Source of the DNA: Anaerolineaceae bacterium UBA5224
GTDB taxonomy: Bacteria; Chloroflexota; Anaerolineae; Anaerolineales; Anaerolineaceae
Length of the DNA stretch: 15,838 nucleotides
Reading direction: 5' to 3'
Assembly: GCA_002409365.1 (NCBI GenBank)
Contig: DHUW01000071.1
Location: 31,724-47,561, forward strand
Shown here: in pieces, positions 14,125 to 15,838 of the stretch
Position numbering within the stretch: position 1 is the stretch's first letter
Layout: each line of letters begins with the position of its first letter
Made by a program: the position numbers and the translations under genes
The notes under the pieces: model-generated
Databases searched by the model: none
Seen by the model: only the letters and a program-made list of their open reading frames with translations
Told to the model about the DNA's origin: nothing

Positions 14125-15018
14125 TCATGAATTTGAACGGGAATATTTTGTGATCCTCCGGAACGAATTAACAATTGAAAAGGCTTTGTCAAGGTCTTCC
14201 AACTTCTCTTCCATTGCCCTGTAACCCTCATCAACCAAAGATTGAGTTTCACATCTTGAAAGCAAGCCAATATGCCCAACAATTGGTTCAACCAGTACAT
14301 CCGGCTTGGATTTTTCGATCCTGAGTTCACTCAACTGGTTGCTGACGATATCCACTGTGGCGGTCAGGTGGCGCATCAATTCACCAAGCGGGCTCCTCGA
14401 GATCGACCTCGCCAGGGGTTCAAACAAACTGTCTTCAAGCGGAACTTTGACATCAGCCAGACTGTAATCCGAAGGTTGTTTGTGTAGCATGATCGCGACG
14501 ACTGGCAAACTTGTGTCGAACTCACGGGCAGCATCAACGGGAACAGGGTCAAGAACACCGCCATCTACTAAGACATCATCACCCTGGCTGGGGAAAAAAC
14601 CCGGAATTGCTATAGTCGCCAGGACTGCTTGCATGGCCTCCCCTTCTCTGATGACAACTTCTTTCCCGGTTCGTAGGCTGACCGCTGTAGCAACGAAAGG
14701 GATTGGAAAATCCTTTATTGACTTACCCTGCAAAAATGGGTCAAGCGCTTTTACCATATCGCTAGTATTGATCAACGAGAAAGGCGACGATCGGAGACCT
14801 GTACGGAAACTGGTTTCATTGAAAAAAATATCCACAGCAGTCGCAACATCGTGCGTAGAATTCCCTGCGGCAATGGTGGCTCCGAAAAGACCGCCCGCAC
14901 TTGTGCCAGCAATACCGTTGATCTTGTAACCATGATCCAATAAGCATTGCACAGCACCAAGATGTGCTATTCCTCTAACACCACCACCACCCAATGCAAG
15001 ATTAATTTCTCTACCCAT
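14125..15018 (-). CDS. Patatin-like phospholipase family protein
   Basis: A 297-residue lipid acyl hydrolase of the patatin/RssA type. The oxyanion-hole glycine run LGGGGVRGIAHLG is at 9-21, the nucleophile elbow GTSAG places Ser40 as the catalytic serine, and the catalytic aspartate is in VDGGVLDPVP (D152). Ser-Asp dyad enzymes of this family cleave acyl chains from phospholipids or related esters. There is no signal peptide or type V secretion domain, so it is probably cytoplasmic or peripheral to the membrane. The C-terminal 110 residues are helical and hold no other motif I recognise. The start is firm: GAGGTG lies 4 nt before the ATG, and a TATAGT box lies upstream. It is divergent from the NusG-paralogue gene and convergent with the SH3b gene. 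Confidence 0.94.
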   Translation of the reverse strand: MGREINLALGGGGVRGIAHLGAVQCLLDHGYKINGIAGTSAGGLFGATIAAGNSTHDVATAVDIFFNETSFRTGLRSSPFSLINTSDMVKALDPFLQGKSIKDFPIPFVATAVSLRTGKEVVIREGEAMQAVLATIAIPGFFPSQGDDVLVDGGVLDPVPVDAAREFDTSLPVVAIMLHKQPSDYSLADVKVPLEDSLFEPLARSISRSPLGELMRHLTATVDIVSNQLSELRIEKSKPDVLVEPIVGHIGLLSRCETQSLVDEGYRAMEEKLEDLDKAFSIVNSFRRITKYSRSNS

Positions 15019-15036
15019 GTTTCACCTCAAATTAAA

Positions 15037-15042
15037 ACTATA
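15037..15042 (-). promoter_or_regulatory. Putative -10 box of the patatin gene
   Basis: TATAGT on the leftward strand, 18 nt before the ATG, predicts a leader of about 12 nt that still contains the GAGGTG ribosome site. There is no clear -35 hexamer. Confidence 0.35.
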
Positions 15043-15099
15043 TCACAGAGGCTAGGGAGGATAAAAATCTATGCAGGAAACTAAATTTGAGTTTTACTT

Positions 15100-15105
15100 T
15101 ATAAT
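15100..15105 (+). promoter_or_regulatory. Putative -10 box of the NusG-paralogue unit
   Basis: A perfect TATAAT, inside TTTATAATAG, predicts a start point near 15112. This gives a leader of about 63 nt before the ATG at 15175, much longer than at any other promoter in the window, with a hairpin in it. No -35 hexamer is obvious. Confidence 0.5.
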
Positions 15106-15142
15106 AGAAGTGGGTAGGGATTAAAGAAAAATTTGCCATTTT

Positions 15143-15159
15143 GCCCGAAAGGTTCGGGC
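15143..15159 (+). promoter_or_regulatory. Perfect hairpin in the leader of the NusG-paralogue gene
   Basis: GCCCGAA, loop AGG, TTCGGGC gives seven uninterrupted pairs with a three-base loop, ending 15 nt before the ATG. It has no U-run, so it is not a terminator. LoaP-type NusG paralogues are known to recognise RNA hairpins in leaders, which makes a self-recruitment or pausing role a possible inference. Confidence 0.5.
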
Positions 15160-15174
15160 CAGTCGAGAAATGGA

Positions 15175-15714
15175 ATGCAGACACTAGTCGAAGATAGGAC
15201 AATTTCGGACAATAATTTTTGGTATGCGCTGCGCACCAAACCAAATTTTGAGTTCATTGTTAATTCCCAACTGGAAGGCCACCAGGTTAAAACCTACTTT
15301 CCTTGCCTGGAAGTTTCTCCGGTTAACCCCCGCTCGAAAACTCAAAAACCTTATTTTCCTGGATATTTGTTTGTAAAAGGGGAGTTAGGGCAGTTGTACT
15401 CAAAACGGATTGGACTTTTACGGGGGGTCATTGGATTGGTCAAATTTGACGGCATTCCAGCGTCCATCTCTGAGGGGCTGATCGAAGTAGTCAGGCGACA
15501 GGTAGTACGGGAAAATAGTAATGCACACCTCGATCCTACCCAGCTTCATCGGGGGGATAGAGTATGGATCAACGACCCGATCCTGCAAGGTTTTGAAGCC
15601 CAGTTTGAGCGATGCATCAATGCAGAAGAACGGGTAGCTGTGTTACTAAGTTGTATGGGGCGAAAAGTTCGCTTTCAAGTGGACGCTGATCAAGTAAGTA
15701 AACGCGCGTTTTAG
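15175..15714 (+). CDS. NusG paralogue (RfaH/LoaP/UpxY-type transcription antiterminator)
   Basis: A 179-residue protein. The NGN domain (about 14-115) contains WYALRTKPNFEF, the RNA-polymerase-binding stretch with PYFPGYLFVKGEL, and LRGVIGLVKFDGIPASI. A KOW domain follows (about 122-179: LHRGDRVWINDPILQGFEAQF and a last strand near VRFQVDADQV). It differs from housekeeping NusG in spacing and in the non-canonical KOW glycine region, and it stands alone, without secE or rplK. Such paralogues bind elongating RNA polymerase and prevent termination in particular long operons, often for capsule, exopolysaccharide or secondary-metabolite synthesis. ATG at 15175 is chosen because the NGN domain begins soon after; an in-frame TTG at 15133 would put the leader hairpin inside the gene. 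What it regulates is probably downstream of this window. Confidence 0.88.
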   Translation: MQTLVEDRTISDNNFWYALRTKPNFEFIVNSQLEGHQVKTYFPCLEVSPVNPRSKTQKPYFPGYLFVKGELGQLYSKRIGLLRGVIGLVKFDGIPASISEGLIEVVRRQVVRENSNAHLDPTQLHRGDRVWINDPILQGFEAQFERCINAEERVAVLLSCMGRKVRFQVDADQVSKRAF

Positions 15715-15718
15715 CGCG
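15703..15718 (+). other. GC-rich hairpin spanning the stop codon of the NusG paralogue
   Basis: CGCGC, loop GTTTTA, GCGCG forms five GC pairs across the TAG stop (15712-15714). The following bases (atattgcag) have no U-run, so it is not a normal terminator. It may slow readthrough into, or stabilise, the downstream part of the operon. Confidence 0.35.
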
Positions 15719-15733
15719 ATATTGCAGGAAGAA

Positions 15734-15814
15734 ATGAAACGATTAACCTCAACTGACAACAGGCTTGTCGGAGGGGCGGAGGCGTGGACGGACATAGCAG
15801 GAAGTAGACTCTGA
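15734..15814 (+). CDS. 26-codon mini-ORF or leader peptide, coupled to the next gene
   Basis: ATG at 15734 opens 26 codons ending in TGA at 15812-15814. AGGA lies 4 nt before its ATG. The last base of its stop is the first base of the next ATG (TGATG), the usual arrangement for translational coupling. The peptide begins MKRLTSTDNRL and ends AWTDIAGSRL; it has no hydrophobic segment and no motif I recognise. It may be a leader peptide or a small protein, or a chance frame. Confidence 0.35.
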   Translation: MKRLTSTDNRLVGGAEAWTDIAGSRL

Positions 15815-15838
15815 TGGAGAAGAAAAGAAACAAAACCT
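15814..15838 (+). CDS. Start of a further gene, cut by the window edge
   Basis: ATG at 15814 opens a frame reading MEKKRNKT before the sequence ends. The only support is its position: downstream of the NusG paralogue, overlapping the mini-ORF stop as TGATG, with an AGGAAG about 9 nt upstream. A lysine-rich N-terminus would suit a cytoplasmic tail of a membrane protein, but nothing about its function can be told. Confidence 0.35.

Noticed and set aside
15017..15032. Partial parS-like sequence with a perfect TGTTTCAC half-site
   Set aside because: Only the left half matches (12 of 16 overall), and it is explained by the patatin ATG and its GAGGTGAAAC ribosome site read on the other strand.
15110..15120. 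RfaH ops-like element (GGTAG core) near the predicted transcription start
   Set aside because: About 7 of 11 matches to the ops consensus, placed at the start point where an elongation pause signal cannot act; probably chance.

Overview
The window reads as a piece of chromosome from a moderate-GC bacterium, most likely Chloroflexota of the Anaerolineae type. This is an inference from protein style: an anti-sigma-kinase/GAF/SpoIIE-phosphatase fusion, a ParB-like/universal-stress fusion, an SH3b protein with a Pro/Thr stalk, and a single-module chromosomal ParA/ParB pair. No rRNA or other lineage marker is present. There are no tRNA genes, CRISPR arrays, insertion sequences or phage genes that I can support.

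Layout. 1-5592 is a leftward gene train: PfkB-type sugar kinase, parA, parB, an amidohydrolase, a tandem GNAT protein, and then, from its own promoter, a membrane-anchored DsbA-like thioredoxin-fold protein that runs off the left edge. Junctions inside the train are tight (about -8 to +9 nt), so the first five genes are probably one operon read from a TATAAT box at 5624-5629. 5732-7432 runs divergently and encodes a ParB/sulfiredoxin-like domain joined to two universal-stress (USP) modules. It meets, tail to tail with one base between stop codons, a 1081-residue leftward signalling protein (HATPase, GAF repeats, PP2C/SpoIIE phosphatase). radC (10735-11439) diverges from that gene. 11440-11842 is a gene-free stretch of about 400 bp with a small hairpin, a decayed palindromic repeat, and a clear intrinsic terminator for the leftward degV gene. 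degV follows a double zinc-ribbon protein, which diverges from an SH3b membrane protein. A patatin-like lipase gene converges on the latter.

The right edge starts a rightward transcription unit: a NusG paralogue (RfaH/LoaP/UpxY type) with a leader hairpin, a 26-codon mini-ORF whose stop overlaps the start of a next gene (TGATG), and the cut-off start of that gene. Specialised NusG paralogues usually sit at the head of long polysaccharide or natural-product operons, so the interesting locus may lie just beyond this window.

A recurrent feature is a -10 box (TAAAAT or TATAAT) placed only 4-9 nt before a start codon that lacks a Shine-Dalgarno sequence (radC, the zinc-ribbon gene, the SH3b gene, the ParB-USP gene). 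Other genes (dsbA-like, parB, degV, patatin) have strong Shine-Dalgarno sequences. This suggests a mixed leaderless/leadered organisation. I do not see a complete novel defence or metabolic system. The best candidates for novelty are the ParB-USP fusion beside true parAB, and the right-edge NusG-paralogue leader with its mini-ORF.
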